Assembly (NCBI GenBank): GCA_947359465.1
Contig: OX375880.1
Location: 25,496,714-25,560,713, forward strand
Direction of reading: 5' to 3'
DNA length: 64,000 nucleotides
Source of the DNA: Metellina segmentata
Taxonomy: Eukaryota; Arthropoda; Arachnida; Araneae; Tetragnathidae
Shown: one piece after another, positions 31,641 to 44,900 of the stretch
Layout: every line of letters begins with the position of its first letter
Numbering within the stretch: the first letter of the stretch is position 1
Program-made: the position numbers and the translations under genes
The notes under the pieces: generated by a model
What the model was told of the DNA's origin: nothing
Seen by the model: only the letters and a program-made list of their open reading frames with translations
The model's database searches: none

Positions 31641-33639
31641 TTGGGTGGGTGCAATGTCATTTCAAAGCTCCCAATCCAATTTCTCAGGCGATGTAATTTC
31701 TAAGGGAATGAAAGGTATTTATTTGATTGATATGTGGGGAGGGTGTTTTGTGTGAAGTATTCCCATAGAAATTAACGTGCTGCCAAACGCGGTGGGTGGG
31801 TGCAATGTCATTTCAGAGCTCCCAATCCAAGTTCTCAGGCGATGTAATTTCTAAGGGAATGAAAGGTATTTATTTGACTGAGATGTGGAGAGGGTGTTTT
31901 GTGTGAAGTATTCCCATAGAAATCAACGTGCTGCCGAGCGCGGTGGGTGGGTGCAATGTCATTTCAAAGCTTCCAATCCAATTTCTCAGGCGATGTAATT
32001 TCTAAGGGTATGAAAGGTATTTATTTGATTGAGATGTGGGGAGGGTGTTTCGTGTGAAGTATCCCCATAGAAATCAACGTGCTGCCGAGCGCGGTGGGTG
32101 TATGCAATGTCATTTCAAAGCTCCCAATCCAAGTTCTCAGGCGATGTAATTTTGAAAGGAATGAAAGGTATTTATTTGATTGAGATGTGGGGAGGGTGTT
32201 TTGTGTGAATTATTCCCATAGAAATTAACGTGCTGCCGAGCGCGGTGGGTGGGTGCAATGTCATTTCAAAGCTCACAATCCAAGTTCTCAGGCGATGTAA
32301 TTTCTAAGGGAATGAAAGGTATTTATTAGACTGAGAGTTGGAGAGGGTGTTTTGTGTGAAGTATTCCCATAGAAATTAACGTGCTGCCGAGCGCGGTGGG
32401 TGGGAGCAATGGCATTTCAAAGCTCACAATCCAATTTCTCTGGCGATGTAATTTCTAAGGGAATGAAAGGTATTTATTTGATTGAGATGTGGGGAGGGTG
32501 TTTTGTGTGAAGTATTCCCATAGAAATCAACGTGCTGCCGAGCGCGGTGGGTGGGTGCAATGTCATTTCAAAGCTCCCAATCCAATATCTCACTCGATGT
32601 AATTTCTAAGGGAATGAAAGGTATTTATTTGATTGAGATGTGGGGAGGGTGTTTTGTGTGAAGTATTCCCATAGAAATTAACGTGCTGCCGAGCGCGGTG
32701 GGTGGGAGCAATGTCATTTCAAAGCTCCCGATCCAAGTTCTCAGGCGATGTAATTTCTAAGGGAATGAAAGGTATTTATTTGATTGAGATGTGGGGAGGG
32801 TGTTTTGTGTGAAGTATTCCCATAGAAATTAACGTGCTGCCGAGCGCGGTGGGTGGAAGCAATGTCATTTCAAAGCTACCAATCCAATTTCTCACTCGAT
32901 GTAATTTCTAAGGGAATGAAAGGTATTTATTTGATTGAGATGTGGGGAGGGTGTTTTGTGTGAAGTATTCCCATAGAAATTAACGTGCTGCCGAGCGCGG
33001 TGGGTGGGAGCAATGTCATTTCAAAGCTCCCGATCCAAGTTCTCAGGCGATGTAATTTCTAAGGGAATGAAAGGTATTTATTTGATATAGATGTGGGGAG
33101 GGTGTTTTGTGTGATGTATTCCCGTAGAAATTAACGTGCTGCCGAGCGCGGTGGGTTGGTGCAATGTCATTTCAAAGCTCCCAATCCAAGTTCTCAGGCG
33201 ATGTAATTTCTAAGGGAATGAAAGGTATTTATTTGATTGAGATGTGGGGAGGGTGTTTTGTGTGAAGTATTCCCATAGAAATCAACGTGCTGCCGAGCTC
33301 GGTGGGTGGGTGCAATGTCATTTCAAAGCTTCCAATCCAATTTCTCAGGCGATGTAATTTCTAAGGGAATGAAAGGTATTTATTTGATTGAGATGTGGGG
33401 AGGGTGTTTCGTGTGAAGTATCCCCATAGAAATCAACGTGCTGCCGAGCGCGGTGGGTGGGTGCAATGTCATTTCAAAGCTCCCAATCCAAGTTCTCAGG
33501 CGATGTAATTTTTAAAGGAATGAAAGGTATTTATTTGATTGAGATGTGGGGAGGGTGTTTTGTGTGAATTATTCCCATAGAAATTAACGTGCTGCCGAGC
33601 GCGGTGGGTGGGTGCAATGTCATTTCAAAGCTCACAATC

Positions 33640-36600
33640 CAAGTTCTCAGGCGATGTAATTTCTAAGGGAATGAAAGGTATTTATTTGATTGAGATGTGG
33701 GGAGGGTGTTTTGTGGGATGTATTCCCATAGAAATTAACGTGCTGCCGAGCGCGGTGGGTTGGTGCAATGGCATTTCAAAGCTCCCAATCCAATTTCTCT
33801 GGCGATGTAATTTCTAAGGGAATGAAAGGTATTTATTTGACTAAGATGTGGAGAGGGTGTTTTGTGTGAAGTATTCCCATAGAAATTAACGTACTGCCGA
33901 GCGCGGTGGGTGGGAGCAATGGCATTTCAAAGCTCCCAATCCAATTTCTCTGGCGATGTAATTTCTAAGGGAATGAAAGGTATTTATTTGATTGAGATGT
34001 GGGGAGGGTGTTTTGTGTGATGTATTCCCATAGAAATTAACGTGCTGCCGAGCGCGGTGGGTTGGTGAAATGTCATTTCAAAGCTCCCAATCCAAGTTCT
34101 ATGGCGATGTAATTTCTAAGGGAATGAAAGGTATTTATTAGACTGAGATGTGGAGAGGGTGTTTTGTGTGAAGTATTCCCATAGAAATTAACGTGCTGCC
34201 AAGCGCGGTGGGTGGGAGCAATTTCATTTCAAAGCTCCCAATCCAATTTCTCAGGCGATGTAATTTCTAAGGGAATGAAAGTTATTTATTTGATTGAGAT
34301 GTGGGGAGGGTGTTTTGTGTGAAGTATTCCCATACAAATTAACGTGCTGCCGAGCGCGGTGGGTGGGAGCAATGTCATTTCAAAGCTCCCAATCCAAGTT
34401 CCCAAGCGATGTAATTTCTAAGGGAATGAAAGGTATTTATTTGATTGAGATGTGGGGAGGGTGTTTTGTGTGAAGTATTCCCATAGAAATCAACGTGCTG
34501 CCGAGCGCGGTGGGTGGGTGCAATGTAATTTCAAAGCTCCCAATCCAAGTTCTCAGGCGATGTAATTTCTAAGGGAATGAAAGGTATTTATTAGACTGAG
34601 ATGTGGAGAGGGTGTTTTGTGTGAAGTATTCCCATAGAAATTAAAGTGCTGCCGAGCGCGGTGGGTGGGAGCAATGTCATTTCAAAGCTCCCAATCCAAT
34701 ATCTCAGGCGATGTAATTTCTAAGGGAATGAAAGGTATTTATTTGATTGAGATGTGGGGAGGGTGTTTTGTGTGAAGTATTCCCATAGAAATCAACGTGC
34801 TGCCGAGCGCGGTGGGTGGGTGCAATGTCATTTCAAAGCTCCCAATCCAAGTTCTCAGGCGATGTAATTTCTAAGGGAATGAAAGGTATTTATTTGACTG
34901 AGATGTGGAGAGGGTGTTTTGTGTGAAGTATTCCCATAGAAATTAACGTGCTGCCGAGCGCGGTGGGTGGGAGCAATGTCATTTCAAAGCTCCCAATCCA
35001 ATTTCTCAGGTGATGTAATTTCTAAGGGAATGAAAGGTATTTATTTGATTGAGATGTGGGGAGGGCGTTTTGTGTGAAGTATTCCCATAGAAATTAACGT
35101 GCTGCCAAACGCGGTGGGTGGGTGCAATGTCATTTCAGAGCTCCCAATCCAAGTTCTCAGGCGATGTAATTTCTAAGGGAATGAAAGGTATTTATTTGAC
35201 TGAGATGTGGAGAGGGTGTTTTGTGTGAAGTATTCCCATAGAAATTAACGTGCTGCCGAGCGCGGTGGGTTGGTGCAATGTCATTTCAAAGCTCCCAATC
35301 CAAGTTCTCAGGCGATGTAATTTCTAAGGGAATGAAAGGTATTTATTTGACTGAGATGTGGAGAGGATGTTATGTGTGAAGTATTCCCATAGAAATTAAC
35401 GTGCTGCCGAGCGCGGTGGGTGGGTGCAATGTAATTTCAAAGCTCCCAATCCAATTTCTCAGGCGATGTAATTTCTAAGGGAATGAAAGGTATTTATTTG
35501 ATTGAGATGTGTGGAGGGTGTTTTGTGTGGAGTATTCCCATAGAAAATAACGTGCTGCCGAGCGCGGTGGGTGGGAGCAATGTCATTTCAAAGCTCCCAA
35601 TCCAATTTCTCAGGCGATGTAATTTCTAAGGGAATGAAAGGTATTTATTTGATTGAGATGTGGGGAGGGTGTTTTGTGTGAAGTATTCCCATAGAAATCA
35701 ACGTGCTGCCGAGCGCGTTGGGTGGGTGCAATGTCATTTCAAAGCTCCCAATCCAATTTCTCAGGCGATGTAATTTCTAAGGGAATGAAAGGTATTTATT
35801 TGACTGAGATGTGGAGATGGTGTTTTGTGTGAAGTATTCCCATAGAAATTAACGTGCTGCCGAGCGCGGTGGGTGGGAGCAATGTCATTTCAAAGCTCCC
35901 AATACAATTTCTCGGGCGATGTAATTTCTAAGGGAATGAAAGGTATTTATTTGATTGATATGTGGGGAGGGTGTTTTGTGTGAAGTATTCCCATAGAAAT
36001 TAACGTGCTGCCAAACGCGGTGGGTGGGTGCAATGTCATTTCAGAGCTCCCAATCCAAGTTCTCAGGCGATGTAATTTCTAAGGGAATGAAAGGTATTTA
36101 TTTGACTGAGATGTGGAGAGGGTGTTTTGTGTGAAGTATTCCCATAGAAATCAACGTGCTGCCGAGCGCGGTGGGTGGGTGCAATGTCATTTCAAAGCTT
36201 CCAATCCAATTTCTCAGGCGATGTAATTTCTAAGGGAATGAAAGGTATTTATTTGATTGAGATGTGGGGAGGGTGTTTTGTGGGATGTATTCCCATAGAA
36301 ATTAACGTGCTGCCGAGCGCGGTGGGTTGGTGCAATGGCATTTCAAAGCTCCCAATCCAATTTCTCTGGCGATGTAATTTCTAAGGGAATGAAAGGTATT
36401 TATTTGACTAAGATGTGGAGAGGGTGTTTTGTGTGAAGTATTCCCATAGAAATTAACGTGCTGCCGAGCGCGGTGGGTGGGAGCAATGGCATTTCAAAGC
36501 TCCCAATCCAATTTCTCTGGCGATGTAATTTCTAAGGGAATGAAAGGTATTTATTTGATTGAGATGTGGGGAGGGTGTTTTGTGTGATGCATTCCCATAG

Positions 36601-39600
36601 AAATTAACGTGCTGCCGAGCGCGGTGGGTTGGTGAAATGTCATTTCAAAGCTCCCAATCCAAGTTCTATGGCGATGTAATTTCTAAGGGAATGAAAGGTA
36701 TTTATTAGACTGAGATGTGGAGAGGGTGTTTTGTGTGAAGTATTCCCATAGAAATTAACGTGCTGCCAAGCGCGGTGGGTGGGAGCAATTTCATTTCAAA
36801 GCTCCCAATCCAATTTCTCAGGCGATGTAATTTCTAAGGGAATGAAAGTTATTTATTTGATTGAGATGTGGGGAGGGTGTTTTGTGTGAAGTATTCCCAT
36901 ACAAATTAACGTGCTGCCGAGCGCGGTGGGTGGGAGCAATGTCATTTCAAAGCTCCCAATCCAAGTTCCCAAGCGATGTAATTTCTAAGGGAATGAAAGG
37001 TATTTATTTGATTGAGATGTGGGGAGGGTGTTTTGTGTGAAGTATTCCCATAGAAATCAACGTGCTGCCGAGCGCGGTGGGTGGGTGCAATGTAATTTCA
37101 AAGCTCCCAATCCAAGTTCTCAGGCGATGTAATTTCTAAGGGAATGAAAGGTATTTATTAGACTGAGATGTGGAGAGGGTGTTTTGTGTGAAGTATTCCC
37201 ATAGAAATTAAAGTGCTGCCGAGCGCGGTGGGTGGGAGCAATGTCATTTCAAAGCTCCCAATCCAATATCTCAGGCGATGTAATTTCTAAGGGAATGAAA
37301 GGTATTTATTTGATTGAGATGTGGGGAGGGTGTTTTGTGTGAAGTATTCCCATAGAAATCAACGTGCTGCCGAGCGCGGTGGGTGGGTGCAATGTCATTT
37401 CAAAGCTCCCAATCCAAGTTCTCAGGCGATGTAATTTCTAAGGGAATGAAAGGTATTTATTTGACTGAGATGTGGAGAGGGTGTTTTGTGTGAAGTATTC
37501 CCATAGAAATTAACGTGCTGCCGAGCGCGGTGGGTGGGAGCAATGTCATTTCAAAGCTCCCAATCCAATTTCTCAGGTGATGTAATTTCTAAGGGAATGA
37601 AAGGTATTTATTTGATTGAGATGTGGGGAGGGCGTTTTGTGTGAAGTATTCCCATAGAAATTAACGTGCTGCCAAACGCGGTGGGTGGGTGCAATGTCAT
37701 TTCAGAGCTCCCAATCCAAGTTCTCAGGCGATGTAATTTCTAAGGGAATGAAAGGTATTTATTTGACTGAGATGTGGAGAGGGTGTTTTGTGTGAAGTAT
37801 TCCCATAGAAATTAACGTGCTGCCGAGCGCGGTGGGTTGGTGCAATGTCATTTCAAAGCTCCCAATCCAAGTTCTCAGGCGATGTAATTTCTAAGGGAAT
37901 GAAAGGTATTTATTTGACTGAGATGTGGAGAGGATGTTATGTGTGAAGTATTCCCATAGAAATTAACGTGCTGCCGAGCGCGGTGGGTGGGTGCAATGTA
38001 ATTTCAAAGCTCCCAATCCAATTTCTCAGGCGATGTAATTTCTAAGGGAATGAAAGGTATTTATTTGATTGAGATGTGTGGAGGGTGTTTTGTGTGGAGT
38101 ATTCCCATAGAAAATAACGTGCTGCCGAGCGCGGTGGGTGGGAGCAATGTCATTTCAAAGCTCCCAATCCAATTTCTCAGGCGATGTAATTTCTAAGGGA
38201 ATGAAAGGTATTTATTTGATTGAGATGTGGGGAGGGTGTTTTGTGTGAAGTATTCCCATAGAAATCAACGTGCTGCCGAGCGCGTTGGGTGGGTGCAATG
38301 TCATTTCAAAGCTCCCAATCCAATTTCTCAGGCGATGTAATTTCTAAGGGAATGAAAGGTATTTATTTGACTGAGATGTGGAGATGGTGTTTTGTGTGAA
38401 GTATTCCCATAGAAATTAACGTGCTGCCGAGCGCGGTGGGTGGGAGCAATGTCATTTCAAAGCTCCCAATACAATTTCTCGGGCGATGTAATTTCTAAGG
38501 GAATGAAAGGTATTTATTTGATTGATATGTGGGGAGGGTGTTTTGTGTGAAGTATTCCCATAGAAATTAACGTGCTGCCAAACGCGGTGGGTGGGTGCAA
38601 TGTCATTTCAGAGCTCCCAATCCAAGTTCTCAGGCGATGTAATTTCTAAGGGAATGAAAGGTATTTATTTGACTGAGATGTGGAGAGGGTGTTTTGTGTG
38701 AAGTATTCCCATAGAAATCAACGTGCTGCCGAGCGCGGTGGGTGGGTGCAATGTCATTTCAAAGCTTCCAATCCAATTTCTCAGGCGATGTAATTTCTAA
38801 GGGAATGAAAGGTATTTATTTGATTGAGATGTGGGGAGGGTGTTTTGTGGGATGTATTCCCATAGAAATTAACGTGCTGCCGAGCGCGGTGGGTTGGTGC
38901 AATGGCATTTCAAAGCTCCCAATCCAATTTCTCTGGCGATGTAATTTCTAAGGGAATGAAAGGTATTTATTTGACTAAGATGTGGAGAGGGTGTTTTGTG
39001 TGAAGTATTCCCATAGAAATTAACGTGCTGCCGAGCGCGGTGGGTGGGAGCAATGGCATTTCAAAGCTCCCAATCCAATTTCTCTGGCGATGTAATTTCT
39101 AAGGGAATGAAAGGTATTTATTTGATTGAGATGTGGGGAGGGTGTTTTGTGTGATGCATTCCCATAGAAATTAACGTGCTGCCGAGCGCGGTGGGTTGGT
39201 GAAATGTCATTTCAAAGCTCCCAATCCAAGTTCTATGGCGATGTAATTTCTAAGGGAATGAAAGGTATTTATTAGACTGAGATGTGGAGAGGGTGTTTTG
39301 TGTGAAGTATTCCCATAGAAATTAACGTGCTGCCAAGCGCGGTGGGTGGGAGCAATTTCATTTCAAAGCTCCCAATCCAATTTCTCAGGCGATGTAATTT
39401 CTAAGGGAATGAAAGTTATTTATTTGATTGAGATGTGGGGAGGGTGTTTTGTGTGAAGTATTCCCATACAAATTAACGTGCTGCCGAGCGCGGTGGGTGG
39501 GAGCAATGTCATTTCAAAGCTCCCAATCCAAGTTCCCAAGCGATGTAATTTCTAAGGGAATGAAAGGTATTTATTTGATTGAGATGTGGGGAGGGTGTTT

Positions 39601-41340
39601 TGTGTGAAGTATTCCCATAGAAATCAACGTGCTGCCGAGCGCGGTGGGTGGGTGCAATGTAATTTCAAAGCTCCCAATCCAAGTTCTCAGGCGATGTAAT
39701 TTCTAAGGGAATGAAAGGTATTTATTAGACTGAGATGTGGAGAGGGTGTTTTGTGTGAAGTATTCCCATAGAAATTAAAGTGCTGCCGAGCGCGTTGGGT
39801 GGGAGCAATGTCATTTCAAAGCTCCCAATCCAATATCTCAGGCGATGTAATTTCTAAGGGAATGAAAGGTATTTATTTGATTGAGTTGTGGGGAGGGTGT
39901 TTTGTGTGAAGTATTCCCATAGAAATCAACGTGCTGCCGAGCGCGGTGGGTGGGTGCAATGTCATTTCAAAGCTCCCAATCAAAGTTCTCAGGCGATGTA
40001 ATTTCTAAGGGAATGAAAGGTATTTATTTGACTGAGATGTGGAGAGGGTGTTTTGTGTGAAGTATTCCCATAGAAATTAACGTGCTGCCGAGCGCGGTGG
40101 GTGGGAGCAATGTCATTTCAAAGCTCCCAATCCAATTTCTCAGGTGATGTAATTTCTAAGGGAATGAAAGGTATTTATTTGATTGAGATGTGGGGAGGGC
40201 GTTTTGTGTGAAGTATTCCCATAGAAATTAACGTGCTGCCAAACGCGGTGGGTGGGTGCAATGTCATTTCAGAGCTCCCAATCCAAGTTCTCAGGCGATG
40301 TAATTTCTAAGGGAATGAAAGGTATTTATTTGACTGAGATGTGGAGAGGGTGTTTTGTGTGAAGTATTCCCATAGAAATTAACGTGCTGCCGAGCGCGGT
40401 GGGTTGGTGCAATGTCATTTCAAAGCTCCCAATCCAAGTTCTCAGGCGATGTAATTTCTAAGGGAATGAAAGGTATTTATTTGACTGAGATGTGGAGAGG
40501 ATGTTATGTGTGAAGTATTCCCATAGAAATTAACGTGCTGCCGAGCGCGGTGGGTGGGTGCAATGTAATTTCAAAGCTCCCAATCCAATTTCTCAGGCGA
40601 TGTAATTTCTAAGGGAATGAAAGGTATTTATTTGATTGAGATGTGTGGAGGGTGTTTTGTGTGGAGTATTCCCATAGAAAATAACGTGCTGCCGAGCGCG
40701 GTGGGTGGGAGCAATGTCATTTCAAAGCTCCCAATCCAATTTCTCAGGCGATGTAATTTCTAAGGGAATGAAAGGTATTTATTTGATTGAGATGTGGGGA
40801 GGGTGTTTTGTGTGAAGTATTCCCATAGAAATCAACGTGCTGCCGAGCGCGTTGGGTGGGTGCAATGTCATTTCAAAGCTCCCAATCCAATTTCTCAGGC
40901 GATGTAATTTCTAAGGGAATGAAAGGTATTTATTTGACTGAGATGTGGAGATGGTGTTTTGTGTGAAGTATTCCCATAGAAATTAACGTGCTGCCGAGCG
41001 CGGTGGGTGGGAGCAATGTCATTTCAAAGCTCCCAATACAATTTCTCGGGCGATGTAATTTCTAAGGGAATGAAAGGTATTTATTTGATTGATATGTGGG
41101 GAGGGTGTTTTGTGTGAAGTATTCCCATAGAAATTAACGTGCTGCCAAACGCGGTGGGTGGGTGCAATGTCATTTCAGAGCTCCCAATCCAAGTTCTCAG
41201 GCGATGTAATTTCTAAGGGAATGAAAGGTATTTATTTGACTGAGATGTGGAGAGGGTGTTTTGTGTGAAGTATTCCCATAGAAATCAACGTGCTGCCGAG
41301 CGCGGTGGGTGGGTGCAATGTCATTTCAAAGCTTCCAATC
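33640..41340 (+). repeat. 17-monomer higher-order repeat, 2567 bp, three near-identical tandem copies
   Basis: Copies begin near 33640, 36207 and 38774. Markers recur at exactly 2567 bp: the GCCAAGCGCGG core at 34198, 36765 and 39332, and the TTTGTGGGATGTATTC variant in the monomers starting near 33.6, 36.2 and 38.7 kb. Very few differences are visible between copies; one is GTACTGCC near 33891 against GTGCTGCC in the other two. This is the most uniform higher-order block in the window, so probably among the youngest. Confidence 0.85.
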
Positions 41341-44300
41341 CAATTTCTCAGGCGATGTAATTTCTAAGGGTATGAAAGGTATTTATTTGATTGAGATGTG
41401 GGGAGGGTGTTTCGTGTGAATTATTCCCATAGAAATTAACGTGCTGCCGAGCGCGGTGGGTGGGTGCAATGTCATTTCAAAGCTCACAATCCAAGTTCTC
41501 AGGCGATGTAATTTCTAAGGGAATGAAAGGTATTTATTAGACTGAGAGTTGGAGAGGGTGTTTTGTGTGAAGTATTCCCATAGAAATTAACGTGCTGCCG
41601 AGCGCGGTGGGTGGGAGCAATGGCATTTCAAAGCTCACAATCCAATTTCTCTGGCGATGTAATTTCTAAGGGAATGAAAGGTATTTATTTGATTGAGATG
41701 TGGGGAGGGTGTTTTGTGTGAAGTATTCCCATAGAAATCAACGTGCTGCCGAGCGCGGTGGGTGGGTGCAATGTCATTTCAAAGCTCCCAATCCAATATC
41801 TCACTCGATGTAATTTCTAAGGGAATGAAAGGTATTTATTTGATTGAGATGTGGGGAGGGTGTTTTGTGTGAAGTATTCCCATAGAAATTAACGTGCTGC
41901 CGAGCGCGGTGGGTGGGAGCAATGTCATTTCAAAGCTCCCGATCCAAGTTCTCAGGCGATGTAATTTCTAAGGGAATGAAAGGTATTTATTTGATTGAGA
42001 TGTGGGGAGGGTGTTTTGTGTGAAGTATTCCCATAGAAATTAACTTGCTGCCGAGCGCGGTGGGTGGAAGCAATGTCATTTCAAAGCTACCAATCCAATT
42101 TCTCACTCGATGTAATTTCTAAGGGAATGAAAGGTATTTATTTGATTGAGATGTGGGGAGGGTGTTTTGTGTGAAGTATTCCCATAGAAATTAACGTGCT
42201 GCCGAGCGCGGTGGGTGGGAGCAATGTCATTTCAAAGCTCCCGATCCAAGTTCTCAGGCGATGTAATTTCTAAGGGAATGAAAGGTATTTATTTGATATA
42301 GATGTGGGGAGGGTGTTTTGTGTGATGTATTCCCGTAGAAATTAACGTGCTGCCGAGCGCGGTGGGTTGGTGCAATGTCATTTCAAAGCTCCCAATCCAA
42401 GTTCTCAGGCGATGTAATTTCTAAGGGAATGAAAGGTATTTATTTGATTGAGATGTGGGGAGGGTGTTTTGTGTGAAGTATTCCCATAGAAATCAACGTG
42501 CTGCCGAGCTCGGTGGGTGGGTGCAATGTCATTTCAAAGCTTCCAATCCAATTTCTCAGGCGATGTAATTTCTAAGGGAATGAAAGGTATTTATTTGATT
42601 GAGATGTGGGGAGGGTGTTTCGTGTGAAGTATCCTTATAGAAATCAACGTGCTGCCGAGCGCGGTGGGTGGGTGCAATGTCATTTCAAAGCTCCCAATCC
42701 AAGTTCTCAGGCGATGTAATTTTTAAAGGAATGAAAGGTATTTATTTGATTGAGATGTGGGGAGGGTGTTTTGTGTGAATTATTCCCATAGAAATTAACG
42801 TGCTGCCGAGCGCGGTGGGTGGGTGCAATGTCATTTCAAACTCACAATCCAAGTTCTCAGGCGATGTAATTTCTAAGGGAATGAAAGGTATTTATTTGAT
42901 TGAGATGTGGGGAGGGTGTTTTGTGGGATGTATTCCCATAGAAATTAACGTGCTGCCGAGCGCGGTGGGTTGGTGCAATGGCATTTCAAAGCTCCCAATC
43001 CAATTTCTCTGGCGATGTAATTTCTAAGGGAATGAAAGGTATTTATTTGACTAAGATGTGGAGAGGGTGTTTTGTGTGAAGTATTCCCATAGAAATCAAC
43101 GTGCTGCCGAGCGCGGTGGGTGGGTGCAATGTCATTTCAAAGCTTCCAATCCAATTTCTCAGGCGATGTAATTTCTAAGGGTATGAAAGGTATTTATTTG
43201 ATTGAGATGTGGGGAGGGTGTTTCGTGTGAATTATTCCCATAGAAATTAACGTGCTGCCGAGCGCGGTGGGTGGGTGCAATGTCATTTCAAAGCTCACAA
43301 TCCAAGTTCTCAGGCGATGTAATTTCTAAGGGAATGAAAGGTATTTATTAGACTGAGAGTTGGAGAGGGTGTTTTGTGTGAAGTATTCCCATAGAAATTA
43401 ACGTGCTGCCGAGCGCGGTGGGTGGGAGCAATGGCATTTCAAAGCTCACAATCCAATTTCTCTGGCGATGTAATTTCTAAGGGAATGAAAGGTATTTATT
43501 TGATTGAGATGTGGGGAGGGTGTTTTGTGTGAAGTATTCCCATAGAAATCAACGTGCTGCCGAGCGCGGTGGGTGGGTGCAATGTCATTTCAAAGCTCCC
43601 AATCCAATATCTCACTCGATGTAATTTCTAAGGGAATGAAAGGTATTTATTTGATTGAGATGTGGGGAGGGTGTTTTGTGTGAAGTATTCCCATAGAAAT
43701 TAACGTGCTGCCGAGCGCGGTGGGTGGGAGCAATGTCATTTCAAAGCTCCCGATCCAAGTTCTCAGGCGATGTAATTTCTAAGGGAATGAAAGGTATTTA
43801 TTTGATTGAGATGTGGGGAGGGTGTTTTGTGTGATGTATTCCCATAGAAATTAACGTGCTGCCGAGCGCGGTGGGTGGGAGCAATGTCATTTCAAAGCTC
43901 CCGATCCAAGTTCTCAGGCGATGTAATTTCTAAGGGAATGAAAGGTATTTATTTGATTGAGATGTGGGGAGGGTGTTTTGTGTGATGTATTCCCATAGAA
44001 ATTAACGTGCTGCGGAGCGCGGTGGGTGGGAGCAATTTCATTTCAAAGCTCCCAATCCAATTTCTCAGGCGATGTAATTTCTAAGGGAATGAAAGTTATT
44101 TATTTGATTGAGATGTGGGGAGGGTGTTTTGTGTGAAGTATTCCCATACAAATTAACGTGCTGCCGAGCGCGGTGCGTGGGTGAAATGTCATTTCAAAGC
44201 TCCCAATCCAAGTTCTCAGGCGATGTAATTTCTAAGTTAATGAAAGGTATTTATTTGATTGAGATGTGGGGAGGGTGTTTTGTGTGAAGTATTCCCATAG

Positions 44301-44900
44301 AAATCAACGTGCTGCCGAGCTCGATGGGTGGGTGCAATGTCATTTCAAAGCTTCCAATCCAATTTCTCAGGCGATGAAATTTCTAAGGGTATGAAAGGTA
44401 TTTATTTGATTGAGATGTGGGGAGGGTGTTTCGTGTGAAGTATCCCCATAGAAATCAACGTGCTGCCGAGCGCGGTGGGTGGGTGCAATGTCATTTCAAA
44501 GCTCCCAATCCAAGTTCTCAGGCGATGTAATTTTTAAAGGAATGAAAGGTATTTATTTGATTGAGATGTGGGGAGGGTGTTTTGTGTGAATTATTCCCAT
44601 AGAAATTAACGTGCTGCCGAGCGCGGTGGGTGGGTGCAATGTCATTTCAAACTCACAATCCAAGTTCTCAGGCGATGTAATTTCTAAGGGAATGAAAGGT
44701 ATTTATTTGATTGAGATGTGGGGAGGGTGTTTTGTGGGATGTATTCCCATAGAAATTAACGTGCTGCCGAGCGCGGTGGGTTGGTGCAATGGCATTTCAA
44801 AGCTCCCAATCCAATTTCTCTGGCGATGTAATTTCTAAGGGAATGAAAGGTATTTATTTGACTAAGATGTGGAGAGGGTGTTTTGTGTGAAGTATTCCCA
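41300..44900 (+). repeat. 12-monomer higher-order repeat, 1811 bp, first cluster
   Basis: GCTTCCAATCC with GGGTATGAAAGG recurs at 41331 and 43142, and the one-base-deleted TTTCAAACTCACAATCC unit recurs at 42.8 and 44.6 kb; both offsets are 1811 bp. That is 12 x 151 minus one, the missing base being in the CAAACTCAC monomer. The copies are not identical throughout: around 42.0 kb a TAACTTGCTG monomer pair is present that is replaced near 43.8 kb. Confidence 0.75.
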
